The notes: generated from the letters alone by a model not told the origin. Counted from the first letter of the stretch, positions 42,728 to 51,145 are shown. The stretch is 64,000 nucleotides of DNA from CAVPGP01 sp963718065 (GCA_963718065.1 CAVQYE010000003.1:1-64000); one strand, 5' to 3'. Made by a program: numbers and translations.

Positions 42728-42853
42728 GTGGCCAGGATGAATTCGCGGCAGATTGCCGTCCTGGTGTTCGTGATCGCGGTGTCCGTCGTGCTCGCGTTGG
42801 GTCTCGCATACGACGCATTCGACGGACTCGGCTTCTCGGACGGACCGCTCTAG
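42728..42853 (+). CDS. 41-residue exported-peptide or single-pass membrane peptide candidate
   Basis: AGGAGG at 42710-42715 lies 12 nt before the GTG at 42728; a GTG at 42716 abuts it and is too close. The protein starts with a short basic segment (ARMNSRQ), continues with a hydrophobic run (IAVLVFVIAVSVVLALGLA) and ends in an acidic, Gly/Phe-containing tail AYDAFDGLGFSDGPL. The tail could be a processed signal peptide released after cleavage near GLA-Y, or simply a periplasmic tail of an anchored micropeptide. It is 43 nt after the TPR regulator and 24 nt before a lipoprotein gene. Confidence 0.65.
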   Translation: MARMNSRQIAVLVFVIAVSVVLALGLAYDAFDGLGFSDGPL

Positions 42854-42876
42854 CTCCTCTCTCTACACTGAGGCGG

Positions 42877-43764
42877 GTGCGGAACGCGGCTCTGCTCCTC
42901 CTGCTCGCCGGCGCGCTGGCGGGCTGCGGCTCGAGCACGCACGACGCCGGTACGACGACGTCCGCCAAGAAGGGGACGTTGCAGGCGATCTGGGATCAAC
43001 CGGGTGACAACGTCACCGTCGTCCCGGGGACCGGCGACTTCTCGCCCGGAGTCGTCCGCTATTCGTTTCTCGTCGTGCGCATGAACGGCGAGCTCGTCTT
43101 GCGTCCGACGGCGACGGTCGACCTGGCACGCGGGTTGAACGACGCTCCGTTCCAGCGCGTGACCGCCCGGCTCGAGCGTGTCGCGGCGCCGGACACCGGC
43201 GAGCTGCCCGCGCTGTACGTGGCGAAGCTCCGCATCCAAGAGCCCGGTACGTACTGGCTCGTCGCCCAGCCGAAGGGATCGACCGTGCAGGCGCTCGGAC
43301 AGTTCGAGGTGAAGGCCAAGTCCGGCTCGCCTGCCCTCGGCTCGCCGGCCCCGCGGACCGACACGCCGACCCTCGGTGAGCTGCCGATCTCGCAACTGAC
43401 GACGCGGACGCCCCCCGACCGGGACCTCCTGCGCTGGTCGGTCGCAGATTCGATCGCTGCGCACAAGCCGTTTGTCGTCACGTTCGCGACACCGAAGTAC
43501 TGCGATTCTCGGACGTGCGGCCCGGTCGTCGACGTCGTGCGCAGCGTCGCGCACGATTTTCCGGGGATTCGATTCATCCACGTCGAGATCTACGAGCACA
43601 ACGATCCCCACCAGGGTCAGAACCGCTGGGTGCGGGCCTGGAAGCTGCCGAGCGAGCCCTGGACGTTCGTGGTCGGCGCCGACGGCCTGATCAAAGCCAA
43701 GTTCGAAGGGGCGTTTTCGGCCCGTGAGCTTCGGCAGGCAGTGAAGACGAATATCGCGAGATAG
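42877..43764 (+). CDS. Lipoprotein with thioredoxin-like C-terminal domain
   Basis: 295 residues, GTG start. Lipobox LLLLAGALAGC gives membrane attachment at Cys17. Residues about 30-150 look like a beta-sandwich of unknown function; residues about 185-295 look thioredoxin-like, with KPFVVTFATPKYCDSRTCGP (a Cys-x4-Cys pair instead of CxxC) and WKLPSEPWTFVVGADGLIKA. It may act in copper or disulfide handling outside the membrane. It lies 24 nt after the small peptide gene. Confidence 0.7.
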   Translation: MRNAALLLLLAGALAGCGSSTHDAGTTTSAKKGTLQAIWDQPGDNVTVVPGTGDFSPGVVRYSFLVVRMNGELVLRPTATVDLARGLNDAPFQRVTARLERVAAPDTGELPALYVAKLRIQEPGTYWLVAQPKGSTVQALGQFEVKAKSGSPALGSPAPRTDTPTLGELPISQLTTRTPPDRDLLRWSVADSIAAHKPFVVTFATPKYCDSRTCGPVVDVVRSVAHDFPGIRFIHVEIYEHNDPHQGQNRWVRAWKLPSEPWTFVVGADGLIKAKFEGAFSARELRQAVKTNIAR

Positions 43765-43814
43765 GTCGCACGGCCTATTCCCTTCGTGGCGAGACCGTGC
43801 GAGGATTGCCGGGA

Positions 43815-44018
43815 ATGGCGGCGGTTGAGAGCGGCGGCAAGACGCTGTACAGCGTCAAGGAGGTTGCGGGTCAGCTCGGAGTCCATCCCGAGACGATCAG
43901 GCGCCTGATCCATGATGGCCGTCTCGACGCGGTCAGGATCGGCCGCGTGCTCCGCGTTGACGGCGATGCGGTCGACGCGTTCCTCGCCCGCCAGCGCGTC
44001 AAGCCCGACCGCCCGTAG
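43815..44018 (+). CDS. Excisionase/MerR-like helix-turn-helix protein
   Basis: About 67 residues: TLYSVKEVAGQLGVHPETIR then RLIHDGRLDAVRIGRVLRV is the excisionase-family (HTH_17) wing and helix pattern. The ATG at 43815 follows GAGG by 10 nt; a GTG six codons upstream is possible. No integrase is nearby, so a chromosomal DNA-binding role is more likely than phage excision. Confidence 0.75.
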   Translation: MAAVESGGKTLYSVKEVAGQLGVHPETIRRLIHDGRLDAVRIGRVLRVDGDAVDAFLARQRVKPDRP

Positions 44019-44115
44019 CCCGGGACGCCGGCTGGCGCCCGCGCGAGCGGGATGATTTGGTGCTGAATCGTTACGACCTCGTGGCCGGGCGCGCGTCTAC
44101 CCTGGGTGGACCCCC

Positions 44116-44134
44116 GGGTGGGTGGGGGTTAGGG
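44116..44134 (+). other. G-quadruplex motif
   Basis: GGGTGGGTGGGGGTTAGGG has four runs of three or more G with loops of 1, 1 and 3 bases. It lies in the gap between the HTH gene and the convergent SDR gene. Confidence 0.55.
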
Positions 44135-44168
44135 ATGGAGCCCGGCCAGGTGCTGGTCCCGAGCGGAC

Positions 44169-44228
44169 GTGTCCGCGGCAGCCGTGTCCGCGGTAGCCGT
44201 GTCCGCTTCAGGCATGTCCGCGTCAGCC
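44169..44228. repeat. Four 15-bp tandem repeats near a gene end
   Basis: Units starting GTGTCCGCGGCAGCC (44169), GTGTCCGCGGTAGCC (44184), GTGTCCGCTTCAGGC (44199) and ATGTCCGCGTCAGCC (44214). The last covers the SDR stop codon. Decay of identity across the units suggests an old slippage expansion. Confidence 0.75.
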
Positions 44229-44912
44229 GACGCCGTTGACGGCGCCGAGGCGCTCGACGACGACCTGCGGCACGCGGGCGTGCGGTGAGAGGCGCAGGCA
44301 CATGCGGACGATCTCGGCGCAGTCCTCGGGCTGGATCATCTGCTCCGACGGGATGCCTGACCATTCGGCCATCGGTGTATCCACGAAGCCGGGGCAGATC
44401 GCGACCGCGCGCACGCCGTCGGCGTCGTTGGCCGCGTTCAGCGACCGTGTCAGCGAGATGACCGCGGCCTTCGTCGCCGCGTAGACCGGCAGCTCGGCCA
44501 CGGGCTCAGTGCCTGCGATCGAGGCGAGATTGACGATCCAGCCGCGTGACGTGCGAAGGTGGGGCAGGGCGTACTTCGTGACCGCGATCAGGCCGCGCAG
44601 GTTGACGCCGATCATCAGGTCGGTGTGCTTCAGCGGTTGCTGTTCGATGCCGCCGGCGATCCCGATTCCCGCCGAGTTGACGAGGACGTCGAGCCCGCCG
44701 TGCTCCTCGACGTGCGCCGCGACCAGCGCCTCGCATTCGTCCTCGCTCGCGACGTTCGCGGCGACCGCCGTGGCGCCGAGCTCCGCCGCTGCCGCCTCGA
44801 CCTTTTCCTTCGTACGTGAGGCGAGCGTCAGCCCGTAGCCGTCTTCGGCGAGCGCGCGGGCGATCGCAAGGCCGATGCCCGACGAGCCGCCCGTGACGAG
44901 TGCCGACTTCAC
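44223..44912 (-). CDS. Short-chain dehydrogenase/reductase
   Basis: 229 residues, GTG at 44912. Cofactor loop ALVTGGSSGIGLAIARALA, NSAGIGIAGG, Ser region IVNLASIAGT and YAATKAAVISLTRSL carry the classical SDR signature. Arg after the loop (ASRTKEK) suggests NADP(H). The reading frame is intact, unlike the SDR at 36 kb. Substrate unknown. Confidence 0.88.
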   Translation of the reverse strand: MKSALVTGGSSGIGLAIARALAEDGYGLTLASRTKEKVEAAAAELGATAVAANVASEDECEALVAAHVEEHGGLDVLVNSAGIGIAGGIEQQPLKHTDLMIGVNLRGLIAVTKYALPHLRTSRGWIVNLASIAGTEPVAELPVYAATKAAVISLTRSLNAANDADGVRAVAICPGFVDTPMAEWSGIPSEQMIQPEDCAEIVRMCLRLSPHARVPQVVVERLGAVNGVG

Positions 44913-45000
44913 GGGACGATCAGACAGGAGTTGGGCAAGAAGGTCAAACGCGGTCTGCGGAGAACTCACGCCCGTTAGGGCTTCTCCTCTCCCCCTGACA

Positions 45001-45024
45001 GGCGGCGGCCGCAAGGCCGCCGCC
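45001..45024. terminator. Strong hairpin upstream of selD
   Basis: GGCGGCGGCC-GCAA-GGCCGCCGCC is a perfect 10-bp stem with a GNRA tetraloop, followed on the plus strand by ACCTTTTC. It looks like an intrinsic terminator but sits between divergent genes, 155 nt ahead of selD, so it may act as an attenuator or stop an unrecognised short transcript. Confidence 0.5.
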
Positions 45025-45178
45025 ACCTTTTCACGGTGTAACAATCGGGAGCCTGGCGGGACCGTAGAGGCTCGATGCACGGCCCATTCGCCACCTGTCC
45101 TCTATTGCGCAAGAGGCCCTAGACGAACACGGCCGCAAGGCCTACAGTTCGCCGTTCCCCGACCCGGGAGGGTTGAAG
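45025..45178. other. Leader region of selD, no gene recognised
   Basis: About 150 bases between the hairpin and the selD start. It contains short complementary GGCCGCAAGGCC-type runs near 45,130 but no tRNA-Sec cloverleaf and no open frame with a ribosome site. Confidence 0.35.
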
Positions 45179-46216
45179 ATGGACGCCGCCGACACCATCA
45201 AGCTGACCGATCTCGCCGCCACGGGCGGCTGCGCCGCGAAGTACTCGGCAGCGATGCTCGAGGAGCTGCTGCGCGGCTTTGCGCCGGTCTCGGACGAGAA
45301 CCTTCTGGTGGGACTTGCGCCCGCCGACGACGCCGCCGTCTACAAGCTGAACGACGAGCAGGCGATCATCTTCACCGTCGACTTCTTCCCGCCCGTCGTC
45401 GACGATCCGGCCGACTACGGGACGATTGCGGCGACGAATGCGCTGAACGACGTCTTCGCGATGGGCGGCACGCCGCTCCTGGCGCTCTCGGTCGCGGCCT
45501 TCCCCGAGGAGCTGCCGGGCGAGTTGCTCGCGGCCGTCTTCGCCGCCGCCGACGCCCAGGTGCGCAAGGCCGGCGGCATCCTGGCCGGCGGTCACACGAT
45601 CCGCGACGTCGAGCCGAAGTACGGGCTCGCAGTCGTCGGCACCGTGCATCCGAACGGCATCTGGCCGAAGTCCGGCGCTCGCGCCGGCGATGCGCTCTTC
45701 ATCACGAAGCCGCTCGGCACCGGCGTGATCATGACCGGCTACAAGAGACGCCTCGCGGGCTCAATGCAGCTCGACCGCGCGGTGAACTGGATGAAGACGC
45801 TGAATCGAGACGCGGCCGAGACGTTGCGGCGGTTCGAGCCGCACGCGGTCACGGACGTCACGGGCTTCGGGCTCTTCGGGCACGCCTGGGAGATGGCCGA
45901 TCGGAGCGGCGTGCGGATTCGTCTCGCATCTGAGCGGTTCCCCGCGATCGACGGGGCGCTCGACCTGATCCGCAAGGGGGTCGCGACGAGCGGCGACCCG
46001 CGCAACCGCGACTTCGCGGCGAAGCACGTCGACGTCGTGCCGGGAATCTCCGAGACGCTGATCGGGCTCGGCTATGACCCGCAGACCGCCGGCGGATTGC
46101 TGATCTCGCTGCCGGCCGACAAGTCCGCGGTGCTCGAGGCGGAGTTCCAGTCGAAGGGCCTCTTCCTCCGCCGCATCGGGATCGTCGAGGAGGGGAGCGG
46201 CGTCGTCGTCGAGTAG
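45179..46216 (+). CDS. selD: Selenide, water dikinase (selenophosphate synthetase)
   Basis: Makes selenophosphate from selenide and ATP for selenocysteine or selenouridine. 345 residues. The active site is Cys18-Ala-Ala-Lys21 in TGGCAAKYS, the cysteine form of the enzyme. ATP-binding Asp residues lie in ADDAAVYK and FTVDFFPPVVDDP, with DVFAMGGTPL and GGHTIRDVEPKYGLAV following, then VTGFGLFGHAWEM. GGGAGGG is 7 nt before the ATG. No selA, selB, selC or selU is in the window. Confidence 0.93.
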   Translation: MDAADTIKLTDLAATGGCAAKYSAAMLEELLRGFAPVSDENLLVGLAPADDAAVYKLNDEQAIIFTVDFFPPVVDDPADYGTIAATNALNDVFAMGGTPLLALSVAAFPEELPGELLAAVFAAADAQVRKAGGILAGGHTIRDVEPKYGLAVVGTVHPNGIWPKSGARAGDALFITKPLGTGVIMTGYKRRLAGSMQLDRAVNWMKTLNRDAAETLRRFEPHAVTDVTGFGLFGHAWEMADRSGVRIRLASERFPAIDGALDLIRKGVATSGDPRNRDFAAKHVDVVPGISETLIGLGYDPQTAGGLLISLPADKSAVLEAEFQSKGLFLRRIGIVEEGSGVVVE

Positions 46217-46223
46217 GCGGGGG

Positions 46224-46721
46224 ATGATCCACGGGCGGTTTCAGCCCTTCCATTCGGGTCACCTCGAGTTTCTCCAGGGCGCCGCCGCGCGGGTCGACGA
46301 GGTCTGGGTCGGGATCACGAACCCGGACCCGGCGCGGATCAAGCCCGAGCCGAGCGACCCGTTGCGGCATCTGCCGGAGTCGAACCCGTACTCGTACTGG
46401 GAGCGGCTGCTGATGATCGAGGCCGCGGCCGCCGATGCCGGCGTCGCGGTGCGCGTGATCCCGTTTCCGGTCAACGAGCCGGAGCTCTGGAGCGCCTACG
46501 TGCCGTCCGACGTGATCCAGTTCATCCGCCTCTTCTCGGAGTGGGGCGGCACGAAGCTCGACCGGATGCGCGACGCCGGCTTCGAAGTCGTCGTCCTCGA
46601 CGAGGGCGCCGAGAAGGAGATCTCCGGCGCCGACGTGCGGGCGAGGATTCGCGGCGGTGAGGAGTGGCGGGACCTCGTGCCCGCGGCCGTCGCGCGCGTG
46701 ATCGACTCGCTCGAGCGGTAG
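46224..46721 (+). CDS. Nicotinamide-nucleotide adenylyltransferase-like protein (NadM type)
   Basis: 165 residues, a nucleotidyltransferase of the archaeal-type NMN adenylyltransferase size. The HxGH motif is in HGRFQPFHSGHLEFLQ, and the second motif is EISGADVRARI, in the position of ISSTxxR. SYWERLLMIEAAAADAGV resembles the helix before the adenine site. It lies 7 nt after the selD stop. Cytidylyltransferases share the fold, so the nucleotide is inferred. A second NMNAT domain lies in the fusion at 54.0-55.7 kb. Confidence 0.75.
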   Translation: MIHGRFQPFHSGHLEFLQGAAARVDEVWVGITNPDPARIKPEPSDPLRHLPESNPYSYWERLLMIEAAAADAGVAVRVIPFPVNEPELWSAYVPSDVIQFIRLFSEWGGTKLDRMRDAGFEVVVLDEGAEKEISGADVRARIRGGEEWRDLVPAAVARVIDSLER

Positions 46722-46732
46722 TCTCGTCGGCC

Positions 46733-47980
46733 GTGCTGCCGATCGTCGTCATCCTGCTCGACGGCCTCGCGGACCGCGCACACGAGAGCCTGGGCGGGCG
46801 CTCGGGCAACGAGGCGGCCGCGACCCCGAACCTGGACCGCTTCGCCGCCGCCGGCTCGAACGGCGTGCTGTACGCGATCGGGCCGGGCCGGGCGCCGTCG
46901 AGCGAGGTCGCGCACTGGTCGATGCTCGGCTACCGGCCCGACGAGTTTCCCGGCCGTGCGATCTTCGAGGCATACGGGCGCGGCCAGGAGGTGGGCGACG
47001 AGGTGTTCGCGTACGCGGCGCTGCGACCGGCCGAGCTGCGGGACGGTCAGCTGTGGCTGGCAGGACGCCCTGACCCGCGGACCGAGGCGGAGCTGGCGGC
47101 CCAGCTCGTTGCGCGGTGTGCGGAGATCGAGGTCGACGGGCTGACGTTCCGGCTCGAGCACGTCTGGCGCGGCGAGGCGATCTGCCGCATCTCCGGCGGC
47201 GCCGACGACCGGATCACCGACACCGACGCATTCTTCAAGGACTGGTATCCCGTCCTGCGGCCGCGTCCTCTCGTGCCGGAGGCCGAGCGGACGGCCCACG
47301 CGGTCGAGGCGTGGACGCGCGAGGTGCTGCGTCGGCTCGACGGCGAGCGCCACAACGTGATCACGCTCAAGTGGTACGGCCGCGAGCACCCGCGGCCGAC
47401 GTTCCTCGAGCGGCACGGCGTCACGGGGACGTTCATCGGCGAGTCGGCGTTCCTCCGCGGGCTCGCGATCGCCGTCGGCCTGGCGGAGATCGCGGAAGCC
47501 GAGACGGACGACCCGGTGGCCGACATGCGCCGGCGCCTCGCTCTGGCGGGCGAGCGGCTCGACGCCGGTGACACGTTCGTCTTCGTGCACCAGAAGACGA
47601 CGGACGCCGCCGGGCACACCAAGAATCCGTCGATCAAGCGGGACACGATTGCGAACCTCGACCAGGCGTTCGACGCGCTGCCGACCGACCGGGCGATCGT
47701 CTGCATCACCGGCGACCACGCCACGCCTTGCACCCCGGACGTGATCCACTCGGGCGATCCTGTCCCGTTCCTCGTCGCCGGGCCGGGTGTGCGCGCCGAC
47801 GGCGTGACCGAGTTCGGCGAGCTCCCGTGCTCCCAGGGGATCCTCGGGCACCTGCGCGGCCCGGACATGATGCCGGTCCTCCTGAACGCCGCCGACCGTC
47901 CTCTCTTCCTCGGCTCGCGCCCGACGCCCTACGACGGGGCCGACGGCTACCCGGCTCTCCTCGAGCCTCTAGAGGTCTGA
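46733..47980 (+). CDS. apgM: Phosphoglycerate mutase, 2,3-BPG-independent, archaeal type
   Basis: Alkaline phosphatase superfamily, 415 residues from the GTG at 46733. Metal and catalytic marks: VVILLDGLADRAHESLGG, ATPNLDRFAAAGSNGVLY, the Ser region in GRAPSSEVAHWSMLGYRP, and the C-terminal His-Asp ligands in FVHQKTTDAAGHTKNP and CITGDHATPC. It resembles ApgM more than the GpmI type, but related phosphonopyruvate decarboxylase-like enzymes share the motifs. It probably shares a transcript with selD and the NMNAT-like gene. Confidence 0.78.
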   Translation: MLPIVVILLDGLADRAHESLGGRSGNEAAATPNLDRFAAAGSNGVLYAIGPGRAPSSEVAHWSMLGYRPDEFPGRAIFEAYGRGQEVGDEVFAYAALRPAELRDGQLWLAGRPDPRTEAELAAQLVARCAEIEVDGLTFRLEHVWRGEAICRISGGADDRITDTDAFFKDWYPVLRPRPLVPEAERTAHAVEAWTREVLRRLDGERHNVITLKWYGREHPRPTFLERHGVTGTFIGESAFLRGLAIAVGLAEIAEAETDDPVADMRRRLALAGERLDAGDTFVFVHQKTTDAAGHTKNPSIKRDTIANLDQAFDALPTDRAIVCITGDHATPCTPDVIHSGDPVPFLVAGPGVRADGVTEFGELPCSQGILGHLRGPDMMPVLLNAADRPLFLGSRPTPYDGADGYPALLEPLEV

Positions 47981-48219
47981 GAGTCACGGCTTTCCGCCGG
48001 CGTTCGGCATGGCAGGATGCCGACTTGACTCGCTCCGGGCGACTCGGGTACGTTCGAGCGCGGTTATCAGCAACGAAGGGTCGGCCTTTCTGGCGAGTTT
48101 CGCCTCACTCGTTGCTGCGGCTTGGCTTCGCCTCTGCCCGGGGCAGCAACGCTCTGCGTTGTCGATCAGAGGCCGGAAAGGTGATAGCAAGCCGGCTGGT
48201 TCCCGCAGACGATGAGACC
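47981..48219. other. Intergenic stretch with inverted repeat, no gene recognised
   Basis: About 240 bases. CAGCAACGA (48068-48076) and TCGTTGCTG (48109-48117) are perfect inverted repeats, and CAGCAACG recurs near 48,146. It probably carries the promoter of the response regulator. Confidence 0.35.
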
Positions 48220-48913
48220 GTGGAAGGCCGCCTCCTTCTCGTCGACGACGAACCGACAGCGGAGAACGAGTTGTCGGGAGCGCTCTTGGAGCAGGGATTC
48301 GAGGTTGCCGTGGCCAGCAGCGAGGCGGATCCCCTTCGCGTCGTGGAGGACGTCGCACCCGACGTCGTGATCGTCGACGTCGACGTGCCGGATGCCGGCG
48401 GAGTCGCGATCTGCCGCCGCCTGCGGGAGGCGGGCCAGCACGTGCCCGTGATCATCCTCGGCACGGACGACACCGTCCGCGAGCGCATTGCCGTCCTCGA
48501 GGCGGGCGCCGACGACTACCTCGCCAAGCCGATCGTGCTCGTCGAGCTGCTCGCCGCGCCTGCGCTCGATCCTGCGGCGCAACGTCTACGCCGGCGACGT
48601 CGCGGTCGAGGAGCACGTGTTGCGTTTCGGCGACCTCATGCTCGACCCCAGGACCCGCGAGGTCACGCGCGCCGGCCGGCCGATCGAGCTGACGCTCACG
48701 GAGTTCAGCCTCCTCGAGCTCCTGTTGCGCTCTCCCCGCCAGGTGCTGACGCGCGCCCAGCTCTTCACGCACGTCTGGGGCTTCGATCTCGGCGGCATGT
48801 CGAACTCGCTCAACGTCTACATCGGCCATCTGCGGCGTAAGACCGAGGCGTCGGGCGAGGAGCGGCTGATCCACACCGTACGCGGCGTGGGCTACGTGCT
48901 GCGCGAGCCCTAA
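48220..48913 (+). CDS. OmpR-family response regulator, one frameshift
   Basis: Two-component regulator of about 230 residues. The receiver has LLLVDDEPTAEN, the phosphorylated Asp in VVIVDVDVP and DDYLAKPIVLVELLA. A frame slip near 48,555 (in GCCGCGCCTG) separates it from the winged-helix domain: LRSILRRN, then LTLTEFSLLELLLR, QVLTRAQLFTHVWGFD and IHTVRGVGYVLRE. The GTG at 48220 is the best start; longer readings lack support. No histidine kinase gene is adjacent, so it is an orphan here. Confidence 0.82.
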
Positions 48914-48927
48914 TCGCTCGACGCGAG

Positions 48928-48947
48928 CACCCTCGAATTCGAGGGTG
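48928..48947. terminator. 20-bp perfect palindrome after the response regulator
   Basis: CACCCTCGAATTCGAGGGTG reads the same on both strands and starts 15 nt after the stop codon. A stem with no loop of its own must open at the centre; it may be a terminator or a protein-binding site. Confidence 0.5.
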
Positions 48948-48948
48948 T

Positions 48949-49180
48949 GTGCAAAACGTGTTGCCAAAGGGTCGCAGTCATTTTTATGCGGCTTTTATCG
49001 AAGTTTTAGCTGCCCTTTATGGAAGCCTATTGACTCTCCAGCTCGGATCGCGAAATCATCGATTGCGGGCTCAGGACGGCCGAGGAAAGACAGACAGTCG
49101 TCGTCCTGAGATGGGTAAGAGCATCGATTCGACGAGCACGACAGTGCGGCAGTCCGCCCTCGCCGGTAAAGGAGGTTGGA
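48949..49180 (+). promoter_or_regulatory. AT-richer promoter region of the peroxidase gene
   Basis: About 230 bases, with the AT-richest plus-strand sequence of this part of the window at 48,975-49,035. TTGACT near 49,030 could be a -35 element. A ribosome site AAAGGAGG lies at the end, 6 nt before the peroxidase ATG. An open frame through it lacks coding character. Confidence 0.4.
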
Positions 49181-51115
49181 ATGCACAAGCTCGTGATGTC
49201 GACGGTCGTGGTCCTGCTGTTCGCGGCGTTTGCCGGGGCAGTTCCGGGGGCTGCGAACCAGTCGGATCTCAGTTTTGCCGTCCGGACGCTGGACGGGAGT
49301 GGCAACAACCGGGATCATCCCGCGTGGGGGCAGGCGGGGACGCAGTACATCCGTGTTGCGAGGACGAACTACGCAGACGGAGTGAGCAAGATGATCGGCG
49401 GCCCTGGGCCACGGTACGTGAGCAACAGGGTCATCAACGACGCCAACCAGAACCTGTTCTCCGAGAACAGCAACTCGCAGTTCGTCTGGACGTGGGGCCA
49501 GTTCATGGACCACGACTTCGGGCTCCGGGACGAGACGCCGGCGGAAAGCGCGCCGATCGCGTTCAACAAGGCGGACCCGTTGGAGGGGTTCGTCAATGAC
49601 TTCGGCTCGATCGGCTTCGACCGGACACCGGCGGCGCCGGGAACCGGGAAGAACTCGCCGCGGCAGCAGATCAACACGATCAGCAGCTACATCGACGGCT
49701 CCAACGTCTTCGGAGTCACGAACTCGCGTCTCGATTGGCTGCGGAACCCGGCGACCGGACCGCTCGACGGCAACCCGGCGAACGACAAGGCAACGCTGAT
49801 GCTGCCGAACGGATTCCTGCCTCGTGCAGATGCCCGTGACAACGCAGCGGCTGCCCCGCCGATGGACTTGATGGGCGCGCTCGTCGCGACGCCTGCCAAG
49901 GCGGCGGTCGCGGGTGACGTCCGCGGGAACGAGAACATCGCGCTGACGTCGATGCACACGCTGTTCGCGCGTGAGCACAACCGCATCGTCGGCGTACTCG
50001 ATCGTGCGACGAACCGGTTGTCGGACGAGGATGAGTTCCAGATCGCGCGCCGCGTGGTCGGGGCGGAGTTGCAGTTCATCACCTACAACGAGTTCCTCCC
50101 CGCGATGGGCGTCAAGCTGAGCAGGTACGACGGCTACGACCCCCGCGTCAACGCGAGTCTCGGCAACGAGTTCGCCGTCGTCGGCTACCGGGCGCACAGC
50201 ATGATTCACGGTGAGTTCGAGCCGACGGTGTCCAAGACGCTCTACTCGGCCGCGACCCTGGCGTCGTTCAAGAAGCAGGGGATCACGATCGAGGACAACG
50301 GCGACGGCACGATCACGCTCGTGATCCCGCTGAATGTCGCCTTCGGGAACCCGGGGCTCCTCGAGCAGGTCGGTCTCGGGCCGCTCTTCCAGAGCCTGCT
50401 CGATCCCCAGTACAAGAACGACGAGCAGATCGACAACACGCTCCGGAGCATCCTCTTCCAGGTTCCGAAGGCCGGCATCCCCGACCCGACCGTGTGCTCG
50501 GGCGGCCAGGTGAACCCGGATTGCTTCAACGGCGTCGTCGATCTGGGCGCGATCGACATCCAGCGGGCCCGCGACCACGGGATCCCGCTCTACAACGACC
50601 TGCGCCGTGCCTACGGGCTGGCGCCGAAGAGGTCGTTCACGGACATCACGGGCGAGTCGACCGAGCGCTTCCCGTCGGATCCCCTGATCGACCGGAGGAA
50701 CCCGATCGACGATCCCAACATCCTCGACTTCACGCAGCTGCGTGACCTCGAGGGCAACGTGATCCCGCTCGACGATCCGGATCGGAACGAGGAAGCCGTC
50801 TCAGGTGTCCGGCGGACGACTCTTGCCGCCCGGCTGAAGGCGATCTACGGCGACGTCGACAACGTCGATCCGTTCGTCGGCATGATCGCTGAGAAGCACC
50901 TCCGCGGGTCGGAGCTCGGCGAGCTTCAGAACGCGATCTTCAAGAAGCAGTTCGAGGCGATCCGTGACGGCGATCGGTTCTTCTACGCCAACGATTCCGC
51001 GCTGCCCGTGATCGAGAGGGCGTTCGGGATCACGTACAAGCACACACTGTCGGAGATCATCAAGCTGAACACCGGCGTCCAGCTGCAGCCGAACGTGTTC
51101 ATCTCCGCCGGCTAA
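49181..51115 (+). CDS. Secreted heme peroxidase of the animal peroxidase superfamily
   Basis: 644 residues. A signal peptide (VVVLLFAAFAGAVPGAANQ) precedes a peroxidase-cyclooxygenase domain. The distal His and Ca/heme region is FVWTWGQFMDHDFGLRDE; SYIDGSNVFGVTNSRLDWLR follows; ALTSMHTLFAREHNRIV and the proximal His in YRAHSMIHGEFEPTVSK are near-canonical; DLGAIDIQRARDHGIPLYND and YGDVDNVDPFVGMIAEKH complete the domain. Bacterial members oxidise halides or phenols; the substrate here is unknown. The gene is flanked by hairpins and stands alone. Confidence 0.93.
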   Translation: MHKLVMSTVVVLLFAAFAGAVPGAANQSDLSFAVRTLDGSGNNRDHPAWGQAGTQYIRVARTNYADGVSKMIGGPGPRYVSNRVINDANQNLFSENSNSQFVWTWGQFMDHDFGLRDETPAESAPIAFNKADPLEGFVNDFGSIGFDRTPAAPGTGKNSPRQQINTISSYIDGSNVFGVTNSRLDWLRNPATGPLDGNPANDKATLMLPNGFLPRADARDNAAAAPPMDLMGALVATPAKAAVAGDVRGNENIALTSMHTLFAREHNRIVGVLDRATNRLSDEDEFQIARRVVGAELQFITYNEFLPAMGVKLSRYDGYDPRVNASLGNEFAVVGYRAHSMIHGEFEPTVSKTLYSAATLASFKKQGITIEDNGDGTITLVIPLNVAFGNPGLLEQVGLGPLFQSLLDPQYKNDEQIDNTLRSILFQVPKAGIPDPTVCSGGQVNPDCFNGVVDLGAIDIQRARDHGIPLYNDLRRAYGLAPKRSFTDITGESTERFPSDPLIDRRNPIDDPNILDFTQLRDLEGNVIPLDDPDRNEEAVSGVRRTTLAARLKAIYGDVDNVDPFVGMIAEKHLRGSELGELQNAIFKKQFEAIRDGDRFFYANDSALPVIERAFGITYKHTLSEIIKLNTGVQLQPNVFISAG

Positions 51116-51145
51116 GCCGCACCGGCTGGCTGCGCTGCGCGCAAA

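Noticed and set aside
43815..44018. Phage or integrative-element excisionase
   Set aside because: No integrase, phage gene or att repeat nearby; small HTH_17 proteins are common on actinobacterial chromosomes.
44169..44228. CRISPR-like array
   Set aside because: Units are contiguous with no spacers and diverge along the array.
45025..45178. tRNA-Sec gene next to selD
   Set aside because: No acceptor or long variable arm pairing and no TCA anticodon loop could be found.
48949..49180. Short coding frame upstream of the peroxidase
   Set aside because: AT-rich promoter-like sequence, no ribosome site, no similarity to a family.
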